Source: Promicromonospora sp049532985
GTDB taxonomy: Bacteria; Actinomycetota; Actinomycetes; Actinomycetales; Cellulomonadaceae
Length of the DNA stretch: 64,000 bases
Reading direction: 5' to 3'
Assembly: GCF_049532985.1 (NCBI RefSeq)
Contig: NZ_CP186693.1
Span: 3,906,001-3,970,000, forward strand
A program made the translations under genes and the position numbers. This document shows, piece by piece, positions 1-8,675 of the stretch (the first letter of the stretch is position 1; every line of letters begins with the position of its first letter). The notes under the pieces are model-generated. The model saw nothing but the letters and a program-made list of their open reading frames with translations. It was not told the DNA's origin and searched no databases.

Positions 1-318
1 GTCGCGCGGGGCCACGCCCAGGTCCGTCGGCAGGTCCCAGTACGCCAGCGCGCGGCGCAGGTCGGGCATCGCGGAGTGGATGCGGTCGGGGTCCGGCCCC
101 TCGCGGTCGTAGGGCTGGCCGGTGAGGGTCGTGACGTCGACGTGGAGCGCCCGGGCGAGCGCGGCGACCACCGGCTGCGAGGCGATCCGGGAGCCCTGCT
201 CCAGCTTGCGCAGCAGCGACACGCTCACCCCGGCGTCGTGCGCCAGGGCGACCTGGGTGATGCCGCGCGCCTTGCGCTGCTGCGCGATCCGGGGGCCGAT
301 CGAGTCGTAGTCGGTCAT
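1..318 (-). CDS. XRE-family HTH transcriptional regulator (C-terminus off window)
   Basis: This is the N-terminal 106 codons of a DNA-binding regulator; the rest lies left of the window. Residues about 7-65 form a lambda-repressor-type helix-turn-helix: an arginine-rich first helix (IAQQRKARGIT), then QVALAHDAGVSVSLLRKLEQGSR, the usual XRE pattern of helix 2, turn and recognition helix. The ATG at 318 is preceded by AAGGGA at 7 nt spacing. The gene is divergent from the HAD phosphatase, and a perfect inverted repeat lies between them at 414-430. Its ligand and targets cannot be told from the fragment. Confidence 0.85.
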   Translation of the reverse strand, partial: MTDYDSIGPRIAQQRKARGITQVALAHDAGVSVSLLRKLEQGSRIASQPVVAALARALHVDVTTLTGQPYDREGPDPDRIHSAMPDLRRALAYWDLPTDLGVAPRD

Positions 319-413
319 CGCATCGTCCCTTGCTAGCCGGACAGCGGGCGAAATCACACCATACGGCCAGGTCGGGCGCGTCCGACAGGGCCATACCGCC
401 CTCAGAAAATATG

Positions 414-430
414 TGACACAAACTGTGTCA
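414..430. promoter_or_regulatory. Operator-like palindrome TGACACA-AAC-TGTGTCA
   Basis: A perfect 7-bp inverted repeat with a 3-nt spacer sits in the 202-bp gap between the divergent XRE regulator and the HAD phosphatase. The size and symmetry suit a dimeric HTH repressor. That the neighbouring XRE protein binds it is inference. Confidence 0.4.
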
Positions 431-520
431 ACTCGGGCATTCGTCGATCGTCACGCTGGTGCGTGGCGCACGGCAGCCGTCGTGCCACGAGGTGGACCAC
501 AGGGCGAAGGGTCGAGGGGC

Positions 521-1726
521 ATGGGAACTGAGCGCGACACGAGGACGGTCCCGGCACCGGGCCGGGACGACGTCCGCGTCCTGCCGCACCTGGTGGCGCT
601 CGACGTCGACGGGACCCTGGTCGGCCCGGACGACAGGATCCCGGCCGAGACGGTGGCCGCGCTGGAGCTGGTCCGCGCGAGCGGGCACCACGTGGTGCTC
701 GCGACGGGCAGGTCGCTCGTGGGCATGCTGTCCGTCGCGCGTCGGCTCGGGCTGGCCCGCGGGTGGGCGGTCTGCTCGAACGGCGCGCTGACCGTCCGGC
801 TGGACCCGGCGACGCCGTCGGGCTACGACGTGGTCGAGGTGCGCACGTTCGCCACCGGGCCCGTGATCGGCCGGGCGGTCGCGCTCGCCCCGGACGTCTT
901 CGTCGCCGTCGAGGAGGTCGGCCGCGGCTGGCGGGTCAACCGCCGGTTCGCCCCGGGAGCGCTGAACGGGCCGCAGAGCCTGAGCCCCGGCAGCCAGCTC
1001 CGCGTCGAGCACGGCGCGCGGGTGGTGCTCCACGCCGACCGGATCGCCGACCACGTCACGCACCTGCGCGAGGCCGGCGTGACCGTGACGCCCGCGGGCG
1101 CCGACTGGGTCGACGTGACCGCGCACGGCACCGACAAGGCGTTCGGCCTGGGCCGGGTGCGCGACGCCCTCGGTGTGGCCGCCGAGCGCACCGTGGCGGT
1201 CGGCGACGGGGTCAACGACCTGCCCATGCTCGTCTGGGCGGCGCGCGGCGTGGCGATGGGCCACGCGCCCGGCAGCCTCCACGCCGTGGCCGACGAGATC
1301 ACCGGCACCGTCGAGGAGCAGGGCGTCGTCCCCGTGCTGCACTCGCTCGTCCCGGCAGCGGCACGCCGGCCGGGGCTGTCGCCGCTGGCGGCACAGCTCG
1401 CCGCGGCCGTCCGTACCGTCGCGGGCGACGTCCCGCCGGGCAGCGGGCCGGACCCCGCCGTCGTCGTGCGCGTGTGGCACGGCGCGAGCCCGGACCTCGC
1501 CGGCTGCGAGGTGCACGCGCACCCGGCCGACGGACCGGTCCGGCGGGTGCCGGTCCCGGCGGGCCGCGCGTCCACGATGCGCGACGTCGAACGGGCGGCC
1601 CGCGAGGCGGGCCTCACCTACCCCCGCGGGGACACCGGACGACGGCGGGCGTACTGGCGCGGCGTCCTGCCGGGCGGTGCCGCCGGGGGCCCGGCGGCGT
1701 TCGAGCTGCCGCTGACGCCGTGCTGA
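521..1726 (+). CDS. HAD-superfamily hydrolase, Cof-type (IIB) phosphatase
   Basis: Predicted cytoplasmic phosphatase of 401 aa. Motif I is LDVDGTLV (nucleophile D28, acid/base D30) and motif IV is GDGVNDLPML near residue 229, with the Cof-type cap between them, as in sugar-phosphate or flavin-phosphate phosphatases. The fold ends near residue 275. The last ~120 residues are rich in Ala, Arg and Pro and match nothing I know, so the protein is longer than the usual 270 aa. I chose the ATG at 521, which follows a purine-rich stretch; the frame is open back to a GTG at 413, but that would overlap the palindrome at 414-430. The substrate is unknown. Confidence 0.82.
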   Translation: MGTERDTRTVPAPGRDDVRVLPHLVALDVDGTLVGPDDRIPAETVAALELVRASGHHVVLATGRSLVGMLSVARRLGLARGWAVCSNGALTVRLDPATPSGYDVVEVRTFATGPVIGRAVALAPDVFVAVEEVGRGWRVNRRFAPGALNGPQSLSPGSQLRVEHGARVVLHADRIADHVTHLREAGVTVTPAGADWVDVTAHGTDKAFGLGRVRDALGVAAERTVAVGDGVNDLPMLVWAARGVAMGHAPGSLHAVADEITGTVEEQGVVPVLHSLVPAAARRPGLSPLAAQLAAAVRTVAGDVPPGSGPDPAVVVRVWHGASPDLAGCEVHAHPADGPVRRVPVPAGRASTMRDVERAAREAGLTYPRGDTGRRRAYWRGVLPGGAAGGPAAFELPLTPC

Positions 1727-1814
1727 CGCTGTGCCGACCCCGTGCTGACCCAGTTGCTGACCCCGTGCTGACGGCTGCTGACGGCTGCTGACGGCTCCCG
1801 GCCGACCACGGCCC

Positions 1815-1834
1815 CGGCCGGCGCGAGCCGGCCG
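1815..1834. terminator. Stem-loop between convergent genes
   Basis: CGGCCGG and CCGGCCG arms (7 bp) surround a 6-nt loop in the 182-bp gap between the convergent HAD and phosphotransferase genes. There is no U-tract, as is common in actinobacteria. The same gap holds imperfect repeats of GTGCTGAC (about 1725-1795). Confidence 0.45.
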
Positions 1835-1908
1835 ATCACGACCCGGCCGGCCGGACCGGTACCCGGCGCTTCCCCGCGCTCCTCCGGGTGCCGATCCGGT
1901 CGCGCCGT

Positions 1909-2826
1909 TCAGCCCTGGTCGAGGGTCGCCTCGTCCAGGTCCTCCAGCATCGAGGTCGCGTCCTCGACCACCTCGGGCAGCCGGTGCCGCACGCCGTGCA
2001 GCAGCCAGCGCGCGAGCGCGAGCTCGCCCACGAGCATCGCGCGCTCCGCGAGCCGGGGGTCGCTCAGCTCCGTGCGGCGCAGCTGGTACGCCTCCATGAT
2101 CGAGTCGACCGCCTCGATCGGCGCGGCCGCGATGAGCCAGGCCAGGTCGTCCGCGGGGTCCGCGACACGCGCCTCCGACCAGCCCGACACGGCCACGACC
2201 CGCTGCCGGTCCACGAGGAGCTGGTCCGGCGCGAGGTCGCCGTGCGACACGACCGGCCGGAACTTCCAGAGGGACACGTCCTCCAGCGCCGTCTCCCAGC
2301 GCCGCAGCAGCGTGGGTGGGACACGGCCCGTCCGTGCCGCCTCGTCGACCTCGGTCAGCCGGCGTTCCCGGTACTCGGAGGCGGTGTAGCTGGGCAGCCC
2401 GCACGTCTCCACGACCGACGTCGGCAGCTCGTGGATCGCGGCGATGGCCCGGCCCAGGTCCGCGGCAAGCCCCGGGCCCGGCTCCAGCGACTCGACGTCG
2501 AGGGTGCTGCCGATGATCCGCCGGTGCACCACCGCCCGGCCGCCCTCCGGCAGGAGCGCGTAGCCCGCGACCTGCGGCACGACGAACGGCAGGACCCCGG
2601 TGTCGATGTACAGCCGGAGCGCGTCGAGCAGCTCGATCTCCGCCTCCAGCGCGGCGCCGGCTACGGTGGTGCGCGGTGCGCGCACCACCCATTCCTGGTC
2701 GTCCTGACCGGTGACGACCGCGACGTCGTAGTCGCCCGTGAGGTCTCCGACACGGACCGACCGGGCGTCGAGGCCGGGCACGGCGGCGGTCGAGAGGGCG
2801 GCGAGGGCGAGGGGCGTGCGGGACAC
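1909..2826 (-). CDS. Aminoglycoside/macrolide phosphotransferase-like kinase (APH fold)
   Basis: A 305-aa protein of the APH/choline-kinase-like fold. The Brenner-type catalytic loop is HGDLAPDQLLVD, followed by GWSEARVADPADDLAWL, which resembles macrolide 2'-phosphotransferases. One oddity: the metal-binding Asp normally found just before the Trp (IDW) is replaced (VSGW), so activity is uncertain. The GTG start at 2826 lies exactly 6 nt after a TACGGT hexamer (2833-2838), the leaderless layout used by many genes here; the frame is open upstream to 2985. The substrate, and any resistance role, cannot be inferred from the sequence. Confidence 0.72.
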   Translation of the reverse strand: MSRTPLALAALSTAAVPGLDARSVRVGDLTGDYDVAVVTGQDDQEWVVRAPRTTVAGAALEAEIELLDALRLYIDTGVLPFVVPQVAGYALLPEGGRAVVHRRIIGSTLDVESLEPGPGLAADLGRAIAAIHELPTSVVETCGLPSYTASEYRERRLTEVDEAARTGRVPPTLLRRWETALEDVSLWKFRPVVSHGDLAPDQLLVDRQRVVAVSGWSEARVADPADDLAWLIAAAPIEAVDSIMEAYQLRRTELSDPRLAERAMLVGELALARWLLHGVRHRLPEVVEDATSMLEDLDEATLDQG

Positions 2827-2890
2827 GTGCACACCGTATTGCAGCGCCCGCGGTGCCAGGGACCAGGTCGGGGGCGTGTCCCCGGGCTCC

Positions 2891-2917
2891 GCGGCGGATC
2901 CGGTCCGGATCCGCCGC
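2891..2917. terminator. Perfect 13-bp inverted repeat
   Basis: GCGGCGGATCCGG and its exact complement are separated by one base. They lie just past the end of the PadR/HAAS transcript and upstream of the phosphotransferase start. A related, less perfect GGATCCGGACC repeat follows to about 2935. Likely a transcription terminator for the PadR operon. Confidence 0.5.
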
Positions 2918-2941
2918 GGATCCGGACCGGGTCCGGTGCGG

Positions 2942-3841
2942 CTACCCGCGAGCCGAGGGGCGCGCGGCGGAGTGCGCGAGGACATGGCTCAGGCCGAGAG
3001 CGAGGAACAGGCCACCGCCCCACCACACACCGAGGAAGAGGAGGCCCGGGCTCAGGGTGGCCCAGACCATCGCCACCACACCGAGCGCGGCCAGCACGGC
3101 GCCGGCCCAGACCTTGCCGAGGGCGATCAGCACGCCGAGGGCCAGCATCGCGACCAGCGCCAGCACGGTCCACACATCGGTGTCGAAGCTCCCGGCGACG
3201 ACGCCGCCCAGGGTGAGGAGCGCCGGCAGACCCGCGAGGGCGCCGCCGACGACGCGCCAGCCGACGGCAGGCCGGCCCGTGCGCGCGAGGACCGGAACGA
3301 CGAGGGCCGCCCACGCGAGCATCGCAGTGGGGACGAAGACCGTCTGCGCGGTACCGGTCAGGACCGTCAGCACGAGGGCGACCACGGCGGTGACCACGGT
3401 GCGGGCACGCGCGGGGACGGCGACCGGGACCGCGGCCACCACCGCCGGGAGCAGGTTCCACAGCACGATCCCGAAGCCGTGCTCGTCGTACCGGGCATCG
3501 AGGCCGGGGAGGGAGTCGTCGGGCCACAGGAACGACACGAACATCCCGGTGAACGCCGCCGTCCCCACCGCCGTCCACTGCAGCACGCGGCGGATCCGGT
3601 CGGCCCGGCCGTCGTCGTGACCCAGCTCGGCCCGCACACGCGCGGTGAACGTCGCCGGGTCGCCGAGGCTCTCCACCGCCTGCTCGGGAGACCTGCCGGC
3701 GTCCGTGGCGTCCGCGAAGTGCGCGCGGACGTCGTCGAGCACGGCACCGCGCTGCTCCGGGGTGAGCGCGCGCAGGCGTCTGCCCACGTCACGCAGGTAG
3801 GCGCCTTCGGTGTTCGCGTTCATCATGGTCCTCTCCGTCAT
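2942..3841 (-). CDS. HAAS-domain multi-pass membrane protein, PadR partner
   Basis: A 299-aa protein. Residues ~10-75 are a charged helical domain (RRLRALTPEQRGAVLDD..., SPEQAVESLGDPATF) typical of the HAAS/DUF1700 module that accompanies PadR regulators. The remainder contains about eight hydrophobic helices. The ATG at 3841 overlaps the padR stop as ATGA and follows GGAGGG at 6 nt, so the two are translationally coupled. Known HAAS proteins are thought to pass an envelope signal to the PadR repressor; here that is inference. Confidence 0.78.
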   Translation of the reverse strand: MTERTMMNANTEGAYLRDVGRRLRALTPEQRGAVLDDVRAHFADATDAGRSPEQAVESLGDPATFTARVRAELGHDDGRADRIRRVLQWTAVGTAAFTGMFVSFLWPDDSLPGLDARYDEHGFGIVLWNLLPAVVAAVPVAVPARARTVVTAVVALVLTVLTGTAQTVFVPTAMLAWAALVVPVLARTGRPAVGWRVVGGALAGLPALLTLGGVVAGSFDTDVWTVLALVAMLALGVLIALGKVWAGAVLAALGVVAMVWATLSPGLLFLGVWWGGGLFLALGLSHVLAHSAARPSARG

Positions 3842-4170
3842 CGTGATCCCTCCAGAAGTGCGTCGACCTGCGCGCCGAGCGACGCCCAGACGCGGGCGAA
3901 GGTGGCGAGCTGTTCGGTGCCGTGCTCGGTGATGGCGTAGTAGCGGCGGGGCCGGCCGGTGCCGGACGCGTCCCACCGGGGCTCGACGAGCCCGTTCTCC
4001 CGCATGCGGGCGAGCAGCGGGTACAGGCTGCCCTCGCTCGCGATGAGCTCACGTCCGGTGAGGTCGTCGGCCAGCTCGAGGCCGTACTTCTCGCCGTGGG
4101 AGAGCAGCGCGAGCACGCAGTACTCGAGCACTCCCTTGCGGAGGTTCGTGGCGATGCGCTCCTCGGTCAT
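3838..4170 (-). CDS. PadR-family transcriptional regulator
   Basis: A 110-aa winged-helix protein with the PadR signature: LRKGVLEYCVLALLSHGEKYGLELADDL, then ASEGSLYPLLARMRENGLVEPRWD and a GRPRRYYAITEHG wing. PadR proteins repress their own operon and nearby genes in response to small molecules or envelope stress. The ATG at 4170 gives the usual N-terminus (MTEERIATN...). It is the first gene of a two-gene operon with the HAAS membrane protein. A complex repeat-rich operator candidate lies immediately upstream (4183-4229). Confidence 0.9.
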   Translation of the reverse strand: MTEERIATNLRKGVLEYCVLALLSHGEKYGLELADDLTGRELIASEGSLYPLLARMRENGLVEPRWDASGTGRPRRYYAITEHGTEQLATFARVWASLGAQVDALLEGSR

Positions 4171-4182
4171 GGGTCCCACGGT

Positions 4183-4229
4183 AACCTTGCATAGCAAGAC
4201 TTGCAATACAAGACTTGCTAGACAAGGTT
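4183..4229. promoter_or_regulatory. PadR operator candidate between padR and nudC
   Basis: The 47-bp segment is much more AT-rich than its surroundings. It begins with AACCTTG and ends with the exact complement CAAGGTT. Inside, CAAGACTTGC occurs twice (4195-4204 and 4209-4218) and several TTGC/GCAA half-sites recur. The symmetry and position suggest autoregulation by PadR; the -10 region of padR probably lies here too. Confidence 0.55.
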
Positions 4230-4280
4230 CGTGGGGGCTCCGTATCGCGCGATGCCCGGCGGCTCACCCCGCCAGGCGGC

Positions 4281-4286
4281 TACCGT
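4281..4286 (+). promoter_or_regulatory. -10 hexamer TACCGT, leaderless nudC start
   Basis: TACCGT lies 6 nt before the nudC GTG, so the transcript would start at or near the first codon. No Shine-Dalgarno sequence is present. Confidence 0.5.
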
Positions 4287-4292
4287 CGTGCA

Positions 4293-5192
4293 GTGCTCCC
4301 TCTCGATCTCCCTTTCCTCCGCGCCGCCCACGACCGCGCCGCCCACCGGCGCGCGGAACCCCGGCTCGTCGACGACCTCCGCAAGGAGCCGGGCACCCGG
4401 GTGCTGGTGCTGCGCGGCGACCGGGTGGCCACGACCGGGTCGCGGGTCGCGCTGTTCCCCTCGGCCGACGTCGCGCACCTCACCGCGCACATCCACCTGT
4501 TCCTCGGGGAGGCCGACGGCGTCGCCTACCTGGCGGCCGTCCTGGCCGAGCCCGGGACCGACCCGGAGCCGGAGCTCGACGTGGACTGGGCCGGGATGCG
4601 CACGCTCGACGTGCCCGACCTGGAGCAGGGCCTGGCGGTCGAGGCGTTCGCCCTCGCCCGGTGGCACGCCTCGCACACCCACTGCCCGCTGTGCGGCACG
4701 CCCACCGACGTGGCGCAGGCCGGCTGGGTGCGGGTCTGCCCGGCCGACGGGTCGCACCACTTCCCGCGCACCGACCCCGCGGTGATCATGGCGATCACCG
4801 ACGCCGACGACCGGCTCCTCCTCGCGCGCGGGCCCGAGTGGGGCACGGACCGCCGGTCGGTGCTGGCCGGGTTCGTGGAGCCGGGCGAGAGCCTGGAGCA
4901 GGCGGTGGTCCGCGAGACCGCGGAAGAGGTCGGCGTCGTCGTGGACCCCGGGTCGATCGAGTACCGCGGCAGCCAGCCCTGGCCGTTCCCCGCGTCGCTG
5001 ATGCTGGGGTTCCGTGCCCGCGCGACCACCACGGAGCTGGTCCGGCAGGAGGACGAGATCGCCGAGGCCGACTGGTTCACGCGCGCCGAGCTCACCGCGG
5101 CGCTCGCCGAGGGCCGGCTGAGCCCGCACGGCCGCAACTCGATCGGCCGTGCCCTCATCGAGGAGTGGCTCGGCGGCCCGATGGGCGGCTGA
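4293..5192 (+). CDS. nudC: NAD(+) diphosphatase / NAD-cap decapping Nudix hydrolase NudC
   Basis: A 299-aa Nudix hydrolase of the NudC group, which splits NAD(H) to NMN(H) and AMP and removes NAD caps from RNA. A zinc-ribbon begins CPLCG (C131, C134) with C149 as a third ligand. The Nudix box GFVEPGESLEQAVVRETAEE (~193-212) has the catalytic glutamates, and SQPWPFP (~227-233) is the NudC-specific motif. The N-terminal half is the poorly conserved NUDIX-like domain. The GTG at 4293 lies 6 nt after TACCGT. nudC beside adnAB is a conserved actinobacterial arrangement. Confidence 0.93.
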   Translation: MLPLDLPFLRAAHDRAAHRRAEPRLVDDLRKEPGTRVLVLRGDRVATTGSRVALFPSADVAHLTAHIHLFLGEADGVAYLAAVLAEPGTDPEPELDVDWAGMRTLDVPDLEQGLAVEAFALARWHASHTHCPLCGTPTDVAQAGWVRVCPADGSHHFPRTDPAVIMAITDADDRLLLARGPEWGTDRRSVLAGFVEPGESLEQAVVRETAEEVGVVVDPGSIEYRGSQPWPFPASLMLGFRARATTTELVRQEDEIAEADWFTRAELTAALAEGRLSPHGRNSIGRALIEEWLGGPMGG

Positions 5193-5216
5193 CGCCCCCG
5201 TGGGCGACGACGCACG

Positions 5217-8200
5217 TCAGGCGCCCCGGATCAGCGCCTCCAGCTCGGCCTCGTCGAGCAGCCGGTCCGGACGGACGGTCGCGTCCGACCCCACGTAGTA
5301 GAACGCGGCGCTCACCTGGTCCAGCGGCAGCCCGGTCCAGCGGGACCACGCCAGCCGGTAGACGGCAAGCTGCACCTCGCGGGCCGCCCGCGCCGCGGCG
5401 TCGAGCGGTTCGCGGCCGGTCTTCCAGTCCACGACGACCACGGCGTCGGGTCCCGCGGCCGGGTCCCGGAAGACGGCGTCCATGCGGCAGCGCAGCATGA
5501 CGCCGGCCACCGGGGTCTCGACGTCGACCTCGACGGCCACCGGCGTGCGGGCCGCCCACTCCGACCCCAGGAACGTGTCGCGCAGCTTGTCGAGGTCGGT
5601 GTCCTCGGGCAGGTCGTCGTCCTCGGCGCTCGGCAGGTCGTCGACGTCGAGCAGGGTCGCGGACGTGAAGAACTGCTCCACCCACTCGTGGAACCGGGTG
5701 CCCCGGCGGGCGTGCACCGTGGGCTGCACCGGCACCGGGCGGCGGAGCTGCAGCGCGAAGGCGTCGCGGTCCGCGGCGAGCCGGACCAGCCCGGAGGCCG
5801 ACACGTGCGCGGGGAACGCGACCTCCCGGTCCGCGTGCCGGTCGCGCTCGGCGAGCAGCATGCGGGTGAGGTCGACCAGGTCGTGGCCGGCGGCGTCCGC
5901 CAGGGTCCCACGCGGTGCGGTGAGCGCGTCGGGCGGCAGCCCTGCGGCGGCGAGCGCCACCAGGCGGTCCTCCGCCGCATCGTCCACGAGCGCCGCCGTG
6001 GCCCGCAGCACGTCGCGGGCCGTCGGCTGCGCCGGGGCGGCGCCGGCGTGCTCCGGGGCCGGCCAGAGCGCGGTGATCTCCTCCGCGTTGCGCGGGTTCT
6101 CGGCGTCCGGCTCCGGCATGGGTGCCCACAGGTCGGCGGTGACCTGGCCCGCGTCGACCAGCTCGGCGAGGAACGGGGAGAGGCCGCGCGGCCGGCTCGC
6201 CGTACCCCACCACGAGGCCGTGAGGAAGAGCTCGCGCCGGGCGCGGGTGAACGCGACGTACGCCAGCCGGCGTTCCTCCGCGAGCCGGTGCTCACCGCAC
6301 TCGGCCTTGAACTCGTCACGCAACGCGACCAGGTCCTTGGTGTCGGACGCGTGCTCCCAGTCGAAGCGCGGCAGGTCGTCGGCGTCGCCGCGCAGGTGGT
6401 AGGGCAGCTCCCCGAGGTCGGACAGCCAGCCCGACGACGTCTCCCCGGACCGGGCGCCCCGGTCCCACGTGGGGAAGGCGCCGTCGGCGAGGCCTGCCAC
6501 GGCGACCGAGTCCCACTCCAGGCCCTTGGCGGCGTGCGCGGTGATCACCTGGACGGCGTCCGGGTCCGGCTCGTGGACCGGCATGTCCAGGCCGCGCTCG
6601 CGCTCCCCGGCGACGCCGAGCCACGCGAGGAAGGCGCCGAGCGTCGCGGTGTCCGAGGACTGCGCGAACGACGCGGCGACGTCCCGGAACGCGTCGAGGT
6701 GCTCCCGGCCGCGGTCGCTCACCGCTCCCCCGACCCCGGCGCCCGCGAGCGCGAGGGCCGTGGCCGCCTCGACGTCGAGGCCCAGCGCACGTTCGGCCTG
6801 GACCACCAGCTCGGGCAGCGACAGGTAGGTGAGGCCACGGAGGTCGCGCAGCAGCCGGGCCAGGGCCGTCAGGCGTCGGTGGGCATCGGCGGACAGCACC
6901 CGGCCGTCACGAGCGGGGGTGCCCTCCGGCGGCAGGTCGTCGAGCGCGTCGACGATCGAGCGATGGTCGGTCACGTCACCCTCGACGACGCGGGGGTCCT
7001 CGTCCAGGGCGTCGGTGGTGCCGGTGGCTGCCTCTGCGGGTGTCCCGGCGCTGGTCGCGGTGGCTGTCCCGGCGGTCGCGGCCGGCGGGACGTCTTCCGG
7101 CCTGGTCTCCGCGACCGCTCGGCGCGGGTCGTCCAGGCGGGCCAGGTCGGCCGCCCAGGAGCCCAGGGCATGCAGGTCGGCTGCGCCGAGGTTCAGGCGC
7201 GGACCCGTGAGCAGACGCAGCAGCGAGTCACCGCGGGACGGGTCGTGCGCGGCCTGGAGCAGCGCGACGACGTCGACCACCTCGGGCGTGGACAGCAGGC
7301 CGCCCAGGCCCACGACCTCCACCGGGAGGCCGCGCCGGCGCAGAGCCACCTCCAGGGCGGGGAACTGGGCCCGTGCCCGGCACAGGACCGCCGCCGTCGA
7401 GCGCCCGTCCGGGTGCGCACCGGAGCGCCAGCGTGCGGCGACCCACTCGGCGACCGCGTCGGCCTCCTCCTCGAGCGTGGCGGCCACGTGCGCGGAGACC
7501 ACGCCGTCGCCCGCACCGGGACGAAGGTCCAGCGGCGGCACCTCGACGTTGCCGCCCGCGCCCGTACGCGAGCGCAGCGGGCCGGACACGACGTTCGCCG
7601 CGGCGAGCACCGCGGCGTCGTTCCGCCACGACGTCGAGAGGTAGTGCACGGCGGCGGGTGCGCCGTCGCGGTGCCGGAAGCGGTCGGGGAAGCGGGACAG
7701 GCCCGCCGCCGAGGCACCACGCCACCCGTAGATGGACTGGTGCGGGTCGCCGACGGCGGTCACGGGGTGCCCGCCGCCGAACAGCCCGGACAGCAGCTCG
7801 ACCTGCGCGTAGGAGGTGTCCTGGTACTCGTCGAGCAGCACCACCTCGAACCGGGCCCGCTCCGCGGCGCCCACGAGGGGCACGTCCCGGGCGAGCTCGG
7901 CGGCGAACGCGACCTGGTCGCCGAAGTCGAGGGCCTCGGCGATGCGCTTGCGACGCCGGTACTCGACCACGAGGTCCACGAACCGGGCCCGCTCCGCCAC
8001 CGACGCGATGAGCTTGTCGACGTCCTTGGTCCGCTTCTTCTGCCGCGGGCCGAGCGGGACGGACTCGAGGTGCTCGGCCATCTCGGTGAGCCGGTCGCGC
8101 GCGTCGGCCGGGTCCACGAGGTGCTCGCCCAGGGCGCCGGACAGCGCCACGACCGCCGCCGTGACCGTGCTGACGGCCTTGTCGGTGCCGAGGTCCTCGT

Positions 8201-8675
8201 CCCAGGACTCGACGACGTGGGAGGCGAGCTGCCACTGCTCCGCCTGGCCCAGCAGGCGGGCGCTGGGCTCGACACCGAGGCGGAGGCCGTGGTCGGCCAC
8301 GAGGGACGCGGCGTAGGCGTTGTAGGTCGCGACGGTGGGCCGGTCGAGGTCCAGGCCGGCGAGCGCCTCGCCCGATTCCTCGCCCAGCGCGCGGTTGAGC
8401 TGCGCCAGCCGGGTCTGCACCCGCTGGGTGAGCTCGCCCGCGGCCTTGCGCGTGAACGTCAGGCCGAGCACCTGCTCGGGCTGGACCAGCCTGTTGGCGA
8501 TGAGCCAGACCACGCGCGCGGCCATGGTCTCGGTCTTGCCCGACCCGGCACCCGCGACGACCAGCGCGGGCTCCAGCGGCGACTCGATGACACGGACCTG
8601 CTCGTCGGTGGGCTCGTGGCGGCCGAGCAGGCGTGCGATGGCACGCGCCGACAGCCGGATCTCGGGCTCGCTCAC
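5217..8675 (-). CDS. adnB: AdnB subunit of AdnAB helicase-nuclease (UvrD-like motor plus RecB nuclease)
   Basis: A 1152-aa superfamily 1 helicase-nuclease that resects double-strand DNA ends for homologous recombination with AdnA. Walker A is AGAGSGKTETM (~41-51), Walker B LLDEYQDTSYAQ (~281-290), the late motor motifs ITAHAAKGLEW and RRLAYVAFTRARRELF, and the C-terminal RecB-type nuclease VVVDWKTGREP...VQLAVYRLAW has the D-x-K core. The length matches known AdnB (~1100 aa). The GTG at 8675 overlaps the adnA stop as GTGA, so the two subunits are translationally coupled. It is convergent with nudC, ending 24 nt away. Confidence 0.92.
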   Translation of the reverse strand: MSEPEIRLSARAIARLLGRHEPTDEQVRVIESPLEPALVVAGAGSGKTETMAARVVWLIANRLVQPEQVLGLTFTRKAAGELTQRVQTRLAQLNRALGEESGEALAGLDLDRPTVATYNAYAASLVADHGLRLGVEPSARLLGQAEQWQLASHVVESWDEDLGTDKAVSTVTAAVVALSGALGEHLVDPADARDRLTEMAEHLESVPLGPRQKKRTKDVDKLIASVAERARFVDLVVEYRRRKRIAEALDFGDQVAFAAELARDVPLVGAAERARFEVVLLDEYQDTSYAQVELLSGLFGGGHPVTAVGDPHQSIYGWRGASAAGLSRFPDRFRHRDGAPAAVHYLSTSWRNDAAVLAAANVVSGPLRSRTGAGGNVEVPPLDLRPGAGDGVVSAHVAATLEEEADAVAEWVAARWRSGAHPDGRSTAAVLCRARAQFPALEVALRRRGLPVEVVGLGGLLSTPEVVDVVALLQAAHDPSRGDSLLRLLTGPRLNLGAADLHALGSWAADLARLDDPRRAVAETRPEDVPPAATAGTATATSAGTPAEAATGTTDALDEDPRVVEGDVTDHRSIVDALDDLPPEGTPARDGRVLSADAHRRLTALARLLRDLRGLTYLSLPELVVQAERALGLDVEAATALALAGAGVGGAVSDRGREHLDAFRDVAASFAQSSDTATLGAFLAWLGVAGERERGLDMPVHEPDPDAVQVITAHAAKGLEWDSVAVAGLADGAFPTWDRGARSGETSSGWLSDLGELPYHLRGDADDLPRFDWEHASDTKDLVALRDEFKAECGEHRLAEERRLAYVAFTRARRELFLTASWWGTASRPRGLSPFLAELVDAGQVTADLWAPMPEPDAENPRNAEEITALWPAPEHAGAAPAQPTARDVLRATAALVDDAAEDRLVALAAAGLPPDALTAPRGTLADAAGHDLVDLTRMLLAERDRHADREVAFPAHVSASGLVRLAADRDAFALQLRRPVPVQPTVHARRGTRFHEWVEQFFTSATLLDVDDLPSAEDDDLPEDTDLDKLRDTFLGSEWAARTPVAVEVDVETPVAGVMLRCRMDAVFRDPAAGPDAVVVVDWKTGREPLDAAARAAREVQLAVYRLAWSRWTGLPLDQVSAAFYYVGSDATVRPDRLLDEAELEALIRGA

